Origin: Tidjanibacter sp.
GTDB lineage: Bacteria > Bacteroidota > Bacteroidia > Bacteroidales > Rikenellaceae
Direction: 5' to 3'
Assembly: GCA_017379955.1 (NCBI GenBank)
Contig: JAFNVE010000180.1
Location: 1 to 7,852 of the forward strand
Length of the DNA stretch: 7,852 nucleotides
Under the pieces are notes generated by a model. It saw only the letters and a list, made by a program, of their open reading frames with translations. It was not told where the DNA came from and searched no databases. Positions 1 through 6,206 of the stretch are shown here, one piece after another. Position 1 is the stretch's first letter. Each line of letters starts with the position of its first letter. Both the position numbers and the translations under genes were made by a program.

Positions 1-117
1 CGCAAGACCGAGATGTCGATGATGATGAAGGCTATCAAATCTGTTGACCAAGAGGCATTTATCTCGATGAACTCTGTGATGGGAGTTTACGGCCAAGGCT
101 TCGATACCTACAAATAA
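1..117 (+). CDS. YitT / DUF2179 family membrane protein, C-terminal fragment
   Basis: Only the last 38 codons lie in the window, read in frame 1 from base 1 to a TAA at 115-117. The visible peptide has the pattern MMKAIKSVDQEAFISM followed by VMGVYGQGF, which resembles the end of the DUF2179 (YitT C-terminal) domain, where an 'ik..D..AFi.v..v..V.G.GF' pattern is typical. Proteins of this family are usually about 280-300 residues, with several membrane segments followed by this small soluble domain; those segments must lie upstream of the window. The biochemical role of the family is not established. The gene converges on pgi, and its stop codon lies inside the outer arm of the large inverted repeat that starts at 112. 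The identification rests on a short tail only, so the family is likely but not certain. Confidence 0.72.
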   Translation, partial: RKTEMSMMMKAIKSVDQEAFISMNSVMGVYGQGFDTYK

Positions 118-153
118 CGAAGTCATCTGATTGGCAAATTTTGCACTTCCCTT

Positions 154-204
154 GAAAGCCAAATGGCTCATTTACTCCGAGTAAACTCCGCTTTGTCTTT
201 CTGC
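154..204. other. 51-nt one-sided insert in the inverted repeat, with its own small palindromes
   Basis: These bases interrupt the left arm exactly between two blocks that are contiguous on the right arm (356-397 abuts 342-355). The insert contains AGCC/GGCT around AAAT (157-168) and the palindrome TTTACTC-c-GAGTAAA (171-185), and its ends GAAAG (154-158) and CTTTC (197-201) can also pair. In a transcript it would form a side branch on the main stem. Whether it was inserted on the left or lost from the right cannot be told from one copy. Confidence 0.7.
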
Positions 205-261
205 GCGAAGCCCAAAATTTCCTCAACCATCTGACTTCTCGACCTTAGTGGGTTGAGATTT

Positions 262-303
262 AAAAGTAGTCTGCAATATCGAATTGCAGACTACTTTTGT
301 TAT
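262..303. terminator. Probable bidirectional intrinsic terminator between the YitT-family gene and pgi
   Basis: A perfect 16-bp stem (262-277 with 283-298) encloses the five-base loop ATCGA. The stem starts with AAAA and ends with TTTT, followed by GTTATT, so either strand gives a hairpin ending in a U-rich run. It lies between two convergent genes, about 145 nt past the stop on the left and about 94 nt past the pgi stop on the right, as expected for a shared terminator. It is the core of the larger inverted repeat. Confidence 0.72.
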
Positions 304-391
304 TCAACCCACAAAGGTTGAAGAGTCGTATTGGCTGAGGGATTTTGGGCTTCGCAAGGGAAGTGCAAAAATCGCCAATCAGATGACTTCG

Positions 392-1732
392 TTATTTCAA
401 GCGTGCGCGAATAGCCTCACTCTCAGCCTCATAACCAGGCTTGTCAAGGAGTGCGAACATATTCTTCTTGTAAGCCTCTACACCAGGCTGGTTGAAGGGG
501 TTAACGCCCAGGATGTAGCCGCTGATACCGCAAGCCTTCTCGAACATATAGAGGAGTGCACCAATATAGTACTCGTTAATCTCGGGAATCGAAATCTTGA
601 TGTTGGGCACGCCACCGTCAACGTGAGCCAATACAACGCCCAGCTCAGCCATCTTGTTAACCTCGTCAAGACGCTTGCCAGCCAAGAAGTTAAGGCCGTC
701 GAGGTTGTCCTTGTCAGCCTCGATGGTCACCTCACGCAGAGGCTTCTCAACGCTGATAACGGTCTCGAAGAGGGTGCGCTCGCCCTCCTGGATATACTGA
801 CCCATCGAGTGGAGGTCGGCAGTCAGGGTAACGCTTGCGGGGAAGATACCCTTGCCATCCTTACCCTCGCTCTCGCCGTAGAGCTGTTTCCACCACTCAG
901 CGATGTACTGCAAGCGAGGCTCGTAGGAAGCCAGAATCTCAATCTTGTAACCCTTGTTGTAGAGTGCGTTGCGTGCTGCTGCGTACTGAGCTGCGATGTT
1001 CTGCTCGTAGGGTACATCCTCAGCAGTTGCGCGCTGCATATCCTGTGCACCACGAACAAGCTCTGCTACATTGATACCAGCAGCAGCCAGGGGCAACAGG
1101 CCTACGGGAGTGAGCACCGAGAAGCGACCACCCACGTTGTCGGGAATAACGAACGACTTGTAACCCTCGCTGTCCGAGAGACTTTTGAGTGCGCCGCGAG
1201 CCTTGTCGGTAACGGCAACGATGCGCTTGCGAGCCTCCTCAATACCGTAGCGAGCCTCAATCTCAGCCTTCATAAGGCGGAAAGCGATAGCGGGCTCAGT
1301 GGTGGTACCCGACTTGCTGATAACGATAGTGGCAATCGAGTAGTTCTTCAATGCGTCGAGCAACTCTGCGGTGTAGGTCTCGCTGATGTTGCAACCTGCA
1401 AATACAATGTAGGGAGCCTTGCGCTCTTTGTGGAGGAAGTGGAAGGAGTCGGTCATTGCGTCGAGGACTGCCTTAGCACCGAGGTACGAACCACCGATAC
1501 CAATCACAACAATCACTTCAGCAACATCTGCCAAGCCCTTAGCGGCAGCCTCAATCTCTGCCAATACGTCGGGAGTTACCTCTGCGGGGAGGTTTACCCA
1601 ACCGAGAAAATCGTTGCCTGCGCCTTTGCCGCTGTGCAGCAAACCGTTTGCCTGCTCTGCTGCCTCTTTGAGGGCAACAATCTCAGCAGCCGAAGCACCA
1701 ACTGCTGTCTGTGTAATGTCAAGTTTAATCAT
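392..1732 (-). CDS. pgi: Glucose-6-phosphate isomerase
   Basis: Encodes 446 residues of a cytosolic enzyme that interconverts glucose-6-phosphate and fructose-6-phosphate in glycolysis and gluconeogenesis. Visible motifs in order: the sugar-phosphate loop [10 protein letters not shown] (78-87), SKSGTTTEP (139-147) of the SIS fold, DNVGGRFS (198-205) matching the first family signature, YGESEGKD with the likely catalytic Glu287, the likely ring-opening His308 in [11 protein letters not shown], and [13 protein letters not shown] (411-423), matching the second signature with Lys422. The length fits the short bacterial type (about 445 aa) rather than the roughly 550-aa E. coli type. The ATG at 1730-1732 gives a complete N-terminus, [10 protein letters not shown]. 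It is transcribed away from mreB. A 495-codon antisense open frame covers it but has no protein-like character. Confidence 0.97.
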   Translation of the reverse strand: MIKLDITQTAVGASAAEIVALKEAAEQANGLLHSGKGAGNDFLGWVNLPAEVTPDVLAEIEAAAKGLADVAEVIVVIGIGGSYLGAKAVLDAMTDSFHFLHKERKAPYIVFAGCNISETYTAELLDALKNYSIATIVISKSGTTTEPAIAFRLMKAEIEARYGIEEARKRIVAVTDKARGALKSLSDSEGYKSFVIPDNVGGRFSVLTPVGLLPLAAAGINVAELVRGAQDMQRATAEDVPYEQNIAAQYAAARNALYNKGYKIEILASYEPRLQYIAEWWKQLYGESEGKDGKGIFPASVTLTADLHSMGQYIQEGERTLFETVISVEKPLREVTIEADKDNLDGLNFLAGKRLDEVNKMAELGVVLAHVDGGVPNIKISIPEINEYYIGALLYMFEKACGISGYILGVNPFNQPGVEAYKKNMFALLDKPGYEAESEAIRARLK

Positions 1733-1817
1733 TTTCTGACTCTCTTTAATTATCTGATTTTTGGTCTTTAATATCTATCTGACAACTCCTTAAAAATAAG
1801 GGGTGAAAAATCGACCA

Positions 1818-1825
1818 CAAATATA
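1818..1825 (-). promoter_or_regulatory. Probable pgi promoter (-7 element)
   Basis: On the minus strand these bases read TATATTTG, an exact match to the Bacteroidetes primary-sigma -7 consensus TAnnTTTG. It stands 85 nt upstream of the pgi ATG, giving a leader of about 75-80 nt. I see no convincing TTTG-type -33 box at the expected distance; the sequence there is only A/T-rich. The assignment rests on the -7 match and its position. Confidence 0.55.
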
Positions 1826-1870
1826 TGAAAAAAATGGCTAAAAATCCTCGCAGTTCAGATTACTTTTTCA

Positions 1871-1878
1871 TATCTTTG
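1871..1878 (+). promoter_or_regulatory. Probable mreB operon promoter (-7 element)
   Basis: TATCTTTG matches the Bacteroidetes -7 consensus TAnnTTTG exactly and lies 60 nt before the mreB ATG, so transcription would begin near 1884 with a leader of about 55 nt. The leader has a small GGAG/CTCC hairpin (about 1892-1903) and an A-rich stretch just before the start codon in place of a Shine-Dalgarno sequence, as is common in Bacteroidetes. The -33 region is weak (GTTC near 1853). It is the only good promoter candidate I noticed ahead of the five-gene operon. Confidence 0.6.
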
Positions 1879-1938
1879 TACGTTCATTGGGGGAGTATCC
1901 TCCACAAGCAGGAAAAAATATAAAAAATAGATATAAAA

Positions 1939-2958
1939 ATGGGACTTTTTTCATTGACACAAGAGTTGGCAATTGACCTTGGAACTGCCAATACTCTTAT
2001 CATTTACAACGGAAAGGTTGTGGTTGATGAGCCTTCGATTATCGCGATGGACATCCACACCAACAAGGTAATGGCTATCGGTAAGCAGGCGCGTATGATG
2101 CACGGTAAGACCCACCAGAACATCAAGACTATCCGCCCCCTGAAAGATGGCGTCATTGCAGACTTCAACGCTGCCGAGCAGATGTTGCGCGGTATGATTA
2201 AGATGGTGAAGACCAATGGCCACTTCTTCAGCCCCTCGCTCCGTATGGTTATCTGTATCCCCAGCGGCTCGACCAACGTTGAGATTCGTACCGTGCGTGA
2301 GTCGGCAGAGCACGCCGGCGGTCGTGAGGTATATATGATTTTCGAGCCTATGGCGGCTGCTCTGGGAGCCGGTCTGGATGTTCAGGCTCCCGAGGGCCAT
2401 ATGATTATCGATATCGGTGGTGGTACTACCGAGATTGCTTGTATCTCGCTGGGCGGTATCGTATGTAGCGAGAGTATCGATGTTGCAGGTGATGTCTTTA
2501 CCGACGATATTCAGAAATATGTTCGCCAGCAGTACAATGTTCGCATTGGTGAGCGTACTGCCGAGGATATCAAGATTGCTATCGGTGCGGCAGTGCGCGA
2601 CCTTGATGATGCACCCGAAGACTATGTGGTGACAGGCCCCAATATGCTCACCGCACTCCCCACGACCATCAACCTATCGTACAGCGAGATTGCATACGCA
2701 CTCGAAAAGTCGCTCCTGAAGATTGATGCTGCCATTATGAAGGTATTGGAGATTATTCCTCCCGAGCTTTATACCGATATCGTGAAGAACGGTATCTATC
2801 TGGCAGGTGGTGGTGCGCTGATTAAGGGTCTTGCTAAGCGTTTCACCGAGAAGAACAATATCCCCTTCATCGTTGCCGAGGATCCTCTGCGTGCAGTTGT
2901 TCGCGGTACGGGTATTGCTCTGCAAAATATTGACAAATTCTCCTTCCTGATGAAATAG
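1939..2958 (+). CDS. mreB: Rod shape-determining protein MreB (bacterial actin)
   Basis: The 339-residue protein is an actin-fold ATPase that forms membrane-bound filaments and guides the lateral-wall synthesis complex. The nucleotide-binding motifs are all present: phosphate-1 loop DLGTANT (13-19), phosphate-2 loop IDIGGGTTEIA (157-167) and adenosine loop LAGGGALIKGL (288-298). The ERTAEDIKIAIG stretch (205-216) is also typical of MreB. Length is normal for the family (about 335-350). The N-terminus, MGLFSLTQEL, is short and hydrophobic and could help membrane contact, as known for other MreBs; this is inference. The ATG at 1939 sits directly before the conserved core, leaving little room for another start. 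It is the first gene of the operon, 60 nt after a -7 element and 49 nt before mreC. Confidence 0.98.
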   Translation: MGLFSLTQELAIDLGTANTLIIYNGKVVVDEPSIIAMDIHTNKVMAIGKQARMMHGKTHQNIKTIRPLKDGVIADFNAAEQMLRGMIKMVKTNGHFFSPSLRMVICIPSGSTNVEIRTVRESAEHAGGREVYMIFEPMAAALGAGLDVQAPEGHMIIDIGGGTTEIACISLGGIVCSESIDVAGDVFTDDIQKYVRQQYNVRIGERTAEDIKIAIGAAVRDLDDAPEDYVVTGPNMLTALPTTINLSYSEIAYALEKSLLKIDAAIMKVLEIIPPELYTDIVKNGIYLAGGGALIKGLAKRFTEKNNIPFIVAEDPLRAVVRGTGIALQNIDKFSFLMK

Positions 2959-2959
2959 T

Positions 2960-2978
2960 CGCTCCCCGCGGAGCGTTT
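2960..2978 (+). terminator. Small hairpin in the mreB-mreC gap, possible attenuator or RNA-processing site
   Basis: CGCTCC (2960-2965) pairs perfectly with GGAGCG (2970-2975) around a four-base loop, starting two bases after the mreB stop, and is followed by only three T's. GCCC (2979-2982) and GGGC (2991-2994) could form a second weak stem. The short T run argues against full termination. Partial attenuation or 3'-end stabilisation, leaving more mreB mRNA than downstream mRNA, would fit. Confidence 0.35.
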
Positions 2979-3007
2979 GCCCAATGTGAGGGGCGTATTG
3001 TCAAAGG

Positions 3008-3826
3008 ATGTATAAACTTATCACATTACTCAAACAGATTGCCGTGCCTCTGCTATTCGTTTTAGCAGAGGTATTGGCTATTTTGCACTATGCCAATTCG
3101 ACCGCCTACAACAAGGCGCAGATACTCTCGGCAACCAATAGTGCGGTGGGTGCTGTGAGTGGTGTGTTTGGCTCGGTAGGGGACTACTTTCGTCTTGCCA
3201 GCGAGAATGAGGCACTGAGAGATGAGGTGGAGAGTCTGCGCAACCAATTGGCAGACCTTGTGGCCGACTCTACTCTGGTGAGTAGTTATTCGGCAGAGGG
3301 AGAGATTGCTCCATACTACTTTTCGAGTGCCAAGGTGTTGCAGAACTCCGTTATTCGTCAGCGCAACTACTTCATCATCGACAAGGGTCTGCGCGACGGC
3401 GTGCAGGCAAATATGGCGGTGCTGAGTATGCAGGGCGAGGCAGCAGGCTATGTGGTGACCTGCTCGGAGAAGTTCTCGGTATGTATGTCGGTGGCAAGCC
3501 TCGACTTTACGATGGGTGGCCGTATTCAGGGCAAGGAGTTCTTCGGCTCGGTGGGCTGGCTTGGTGGCGACCACCGCAGGGTAAGCCTTACCGATATTCC
3601 CCGCTATGCCAATCCGCAGGTGGGCGATACGGTGGTTTCGACAGTCTCGTTCCGATTCCCGCCCGATGTTACAATCGGCTTTGTGGAGAGTTGGGAGGAG
3701 GCCGACGACCAGACGACGATAGATATCACTCTGCGTACTGCGGTCGACCTCGCTACTCTGCGCGATGTGCTTCTGGTGCAGTATCAGGACTCGGAGGAGT
3801 TGGAGAATCTGTCGAGTGGCTATTAG
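3008..3826 (+). CDS. mreC: Rod shape-determining protein MreC
   Basis: The 272-residue protein is a bitopic membrane protein whose periplasmic part links MreB/MreD to PBP2 and activates the PBP2-RodA synthase. Visible parts: a short cytoplasmic tail, one membrane helix (about 11-29, PLLFVLAEVLAIL), a helical region with a charged coiled-coil segment (about 62-86, ASENEALRDEVESLRNQL), then a beta-rich domain. The domain carries family-like stretches: NYFIIDKGLRDGVQANMAVL (120-139), the GYVV stretch (147-150) and GDTVVSTVSFRFPPDVTIGFV (206-226), resembling the 'GD.VvTSG....fP.gi.iG.V' pattern of MreC. Length is toward the short end, and no long C-terminal extension is present. The ATG at 3008 has AAGG directly in front of it, too close to be a standard ribosome site. 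It is the second gene of the operon, 23 nt before mreD. Confidence 0.93.
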   Translation: MYKLITLLKQIAVPLLFVLAEVLAILHYANSTAYNKAQILSATNSAVGAVSGVFGSVGDYFRLASENEALRDEVESLRNQLADLVADSTLVSSYSAEGEIAPYYFSSAKVLQNSVIRQRNYFIIDKGLRDGVQANMAVLSMQGEAAGYVVTCSEKFSVCMSVASLDFTMGGRIQGKEFFGSVGWLGGDHRRVSLTDIPRYANPQVGDTVVSTVSFRFPPDVTIGFVESWEEADDQTTIDITLRTAVDLATLRDVLLVQYQDSEELENLSSGY

Positions 3827-3849
3827 TTTGATTTTTAGAAGATTGTAAC

Positions 3850-4362
3850 GTGTATAGAGGTATAGCATATTCGGTGTTGTTTGTGGTGGCGGTGCTTTTG
3901 CAGGTGCTGCTGCTCGACTCGTTGTTTATCATCCCCTTTGGTGTGCCGATGCTCTATCTCTCCTTCCTTATCCTCCAACCCTTTGACCGCAACGCCTTTG
4001 CTATGCTTGGCCTGGGATTGTTGCTCGGTCTGGCGATGGATTTGCTCTCGGGGATGGATGGACTCTACACTATCTCTGCCCTGTGGCTCGCCTTTGTGCG
4101 CAGGGGTGTGGTGATTCTCTCCCTCGGCAAGGATGCGCTTCGTGAGAGTTTTGTCCCCTCGGCTCGTGTGTTGGGAGGTGGCAGGTTTTGGCTGTATACC
4201 CTCAGCGCACTCCTGTTCCACAATGTGGTATTCTTCCTCTTCGAGGCACTCACCTTCGACAATCTTCACATCACTCTGTCGCGCATTGTCGTTTCGACAA
4301 TCTTCTCAGCACCCTTTATCTGGGCAGCAGCCAAACTCTTCCCGTCGTTTAACAAAAAGTAG
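3850..4362 (+). CDS. mreD: Rod shape-determining protein MreD
   Basis: A very hydrophobic 170-residue protein with about five membrane segments (roughly 7-28, 32-44, 52-66, 72-92 and 117-134, with a further one near 145-162). MreD is the polytopic partner of MreC in the elongasome; its precise activity is not settled. The segment LGLGLLLGLAMDLLSGMDGLYTIS (53-76) fits the typical 'G...G...Dll.g..lG....' signature. The start chosen is GTG at 3850: the frame opens only after a TGA at 3829-3831, no ATG precedes it, and the next in-frame ATG (codon 34) would remove the first membrane helix. Length matches the family (about 160-170). The identification rests on position between mreC and mrdA, topology and this motif, since MreD sequences diverge strongly. 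Confidence 0.88.
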   Translation: MYRGIAYSVLFVVAVLLQVLLLDSLFIIPFGVPMLYLSFLILQPFDRNAFAMLGLGLLLGLAMDLLSGMDGLYTISALWLAFVRRGVVILSLGKDALRESFVPSARVLGGGRFWLYTLSALLFHNVVFFLFEALTFDNLHITLSRIVVSTIFSAPFIWAAAKLFPSFNKK

Positions 4363-4367
4363 AGGAG
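4363..4367 (+). promoter_or_regulatory. Shine-Dalgarno-like site of mrdA
   Basis: AGGAG lies directly after the mreD stop codon, with 9 nt between it and the mrdA ATG at 4377, and the whole 14-nt gap is purine-rich. None of the other starts in this operon has a comparable core at a normal distance. It supports the ATG at 4377 as the real start and suggests stronger initiation of PBP2, possibly by ribosomes re-initiating after mreD. Confidence 0.5.
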
Positions 4368-4376
4368 AGCAGAGGG

Positions 4377-6206
4377 ATGGAGAAGCAACGAAGAGTCTTT
4401 ATGCTTAGATTGGTGGTGGTAACCATATTTTTGGTTATCATCTTCCGTCTGTTTCATATTCAGATAATAGATAATAGTTATAAGGAGGCAGCCGATAATA
4501 ACGCCCTCCGCTATGAGGTGCAACATCCGCCACGCGGTGAGATTTACGACCGCAATGGTGAGTTTCTGGCTCAGAGTGTGGCCTCCTACGACCTTATGGT
4601 GACCCCAAGAGAGATGTCGCGCGAGGGTTTTGACACCGTTACTCTCTGCCGCATTGCGGGTATCAGCAAGGAGCGATTGGAGAGAGAACTCAAACGCGCC
4701 AATAACTACTCGCGCAGACGCGCCTCGGTGATTGTCAAGCAGATGCCTATCGAGTCGAAACTCCTCTTTGACGAGGGCAACTATAAGGGTTTCCACACCG
4801 TATATCGTACTCAGCGTTCCTACCCGCGTAAGATTGCCGGCTCGCTACTCGGCTATATCGGCGAGGTGGACGACGCGGATATCGAGCGTGACCCCTACTA
4901 CCGCAGTGGCGACTACAAGGGCTTCTCGGGCATTGAGAGTGCCTACGAGGAGGTGTTGCGTGGCGTTAAGGGTACTAAGGTGCAGGTGGTCGATGTGCAC
5001 GGCACGGTGAAGGAGTCCTACAAGCAGGGGCAGTACGACACCCCGCTGGTGCCTGGCGTGGCGCTGGCAAGTTCGATTGATGCTGAATTGCAGGCCTTTG
5101 GCGAGGAACTTATGGAGGGCAAGGTGGGCAGTATTGTCGCCATAGAGCCTTCGACAGGAGAGATTCTTATGATGGTGAGCAGCCCTGGCTACGACCCCGA
5201 CCAACTTGTGGGTCGCGAGCGAGGCAACAACTATATGGACCTGCTCAACAATCCCCGTCGTCCGCTCTACAACCGTGCGGTGATGACGCGCTATCCTCCC
5301 GGCTCGACCTTTAAGTTGGTAAATGGTCTGATTGGTATGCAGGAGGGTGTGCTTACCCCGTCGCAGAAGTACCCCTGTCACGGTGGTTATACGATTGGTC
5401 GCGGTGTGAAGTGCCACGACCACTACTCGCCACTCGACTTGGAGGCGGCGGTGGCAACCTCGTGTAATGCCTACTTCTGCTATGTCTTGCGCAATATCAT
5501 CGACAATCCCAAATACGGAAGTGTGAAAAACGGCTTCGACAAGTGGGAGGAGTATGTGCGAAGCTTCGGCTTTGGTCGCAAACTCGGCTCCGACTTCCTC
5601 TCCGAGTATGGTGGCTATGTCCCCGACAGGGAGTTCTACGACAAGACCTATCGCGGTAGCTGGAACTCGCTGACGGTTATTTCGCTCGCTATCGGTCAGG
5701 GTGAGTTGGGTTGCTCGCCATTGCAGATGGCCAACCTTGCGGCTATTGTGGCTAATCGTGGCTACTACTATATCCCTCACGTTATCAAGCATATAGAGGG
5801 TCAGGACTCGCTCGATATGAAATATTACGAGAAGCACTACACGATGGTCGACGAGAAACACTACGAGCCTATCGTGCAGGGTATGTACGACGCAGTACAC
5901 ACCGAGGGTGGTACGGGTCGCGTGGCCGATGTTCCCGGGTTGGAGGTCTGTGGTAAGACAGGTACTGCGCAGAATCCCCACGGCAAGGACCACTCCACTT
6001 TCCTCAGTTTTGCACCTCGCAACAATCCCAAAATCGCCATCTCGGTATATGTCGAAAATGGTGGTTTCGGTAGCACCGTGGCAGCCCCCATTGCGGGTCT
6101 GATTATCGAGAAGTACCTCACAGGCTCGATTGAGCGCACTTGGCTTGTAGACCAGATTAAGAACACCCGAATCAGCTATCCTCACTATGATAGGAACAGC
6201 AGGTAA
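4377..6206 (+). CDS. mrdA: Penicillin-binding protein 2 (elongation-specific peptidoglycan transpeptidase)
   Basis: The 609-residue class B penicillin-binding protein cross-links new lateral-wall peptidoglycan as partner of RodA. Order of parts: short cytoplasmic tail, one membrane helix (about 8-26), the pedestal start HPPRGEIYDRNG (50-61), conserved pedestal stretches RSYPRKIAGSLLGYIGEV (147-164) and SGIESAYEEVLRGVKGT (184-200), then the transpeptidase domain. Its three active-site motifs are intact: PPGSTFK with nucleophile Ser310 and Lys313, TSCN (361-364) for SxN, and KTGT (527-530). It is therefore predicted to be active and a beta-lactam target. Length is usual for PBP2 (about 600-650). 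C334/H335 and C346/H348 form a possible metal-binding cluster. The gene follows mreD by 14 nt, and its last 20 bases overlap rodA in another frame. Confidence 0.97.
   Translation: MEKQRRVFMLRLVVVTIFLVIIFRLFHIQIIDNSYKEAADNNALRYEVQHPPRGEIYDRNGEFLAQSVASYDLMVTPREMSREGFDTVTLCRIAGISKERLERELKRANNYSRRRASVIVKQMPIESKLLFDEGNYKGFHTVYRTQRSYPRKIAGSLLGYIGEVDDADIERDPYYRSGDYKGFSGIESAYEEVLRGVKGTKVQVVDVHGTVKESYKQGQYDTPLVPGVALASSIDAELQAFGEELMEGKVGSIVAIEPSTGEILMMVSSPGYDPDQLVGRERGNNYMDLLNNPRRPLYNRAVMTRYPPGSTFKLVNGLIGMQEGVLTPSQKYPCHGGYTIGRGVKCHDHYSPLDLEAAVATSCNAYFCYVLRNIIDNPKYGSVKNGFDKWEEYVRSFGFGRKLGSDFLSEYGGYVPDREFYDKTYRGSWNSLTVISLAIGQGELGCSPLQMANLAAIVANRGYYYIPHVIKHIEGQDSLDMKYYEKHYTMVDEKHYEPIVQGMYDAVHTEGGTGRVADVPGLEVCGKTGTAQNPHGKDHSTFLSFAPRNNPKIAISVYVENGGFGSTVAAPIAGLIIEKYLTGSIERTWLVDQIKNTRISYPHYDRNSR

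Larger units (their letters stand above)
112..397. repeat. Large nested imperfect inverted repeat between convergent genes
   Basis: Nearly the whole interval pairs with itself. The outer arms 112-153 and 356-397 are reverse complements at 40 of 42 positions. Inside them, 205-218 pairs perfectly with 342-355, 221-229 pairs with 332-340 (one mismatch, after a one-base bulge), 232-256 pairs with 304-328 (two mismatches and three G-T pairs), and 262-277 pairs perfectly with 283-298. The inner blocks share a symmetry axis at base 280; the outer arms are centred on 254.5 because the left side carries 51 extra bases (154-204). Both flanking stop codons (115-117 on +, 392-394 on -) lie within the outermost arm bases. 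It could be a compound bidirectional terminator, an inverted duplication of a gene end, or a MITE-like element. No target-site duplication is visible. Confidence 0.92.

Noticed and set aside
112..397. Insertion sequence with terminal inverted repeats
   Set aside because: No transposase frame fits between the arms, no flanking target-site duplication is visible, and the interior is itself almost fully palindromic; at most it is a MITE-like non-coding element.
284..1771. 495-codon open frame on the + strand covering the whole of pgi
   Set aside because: It is the antisense shadow of a clear pgi gene. Its translation has many scattered cysteines and no recognisable domain, its start lies inside the terminator hairpin, and the open frame is explained by codon bias in pgi.
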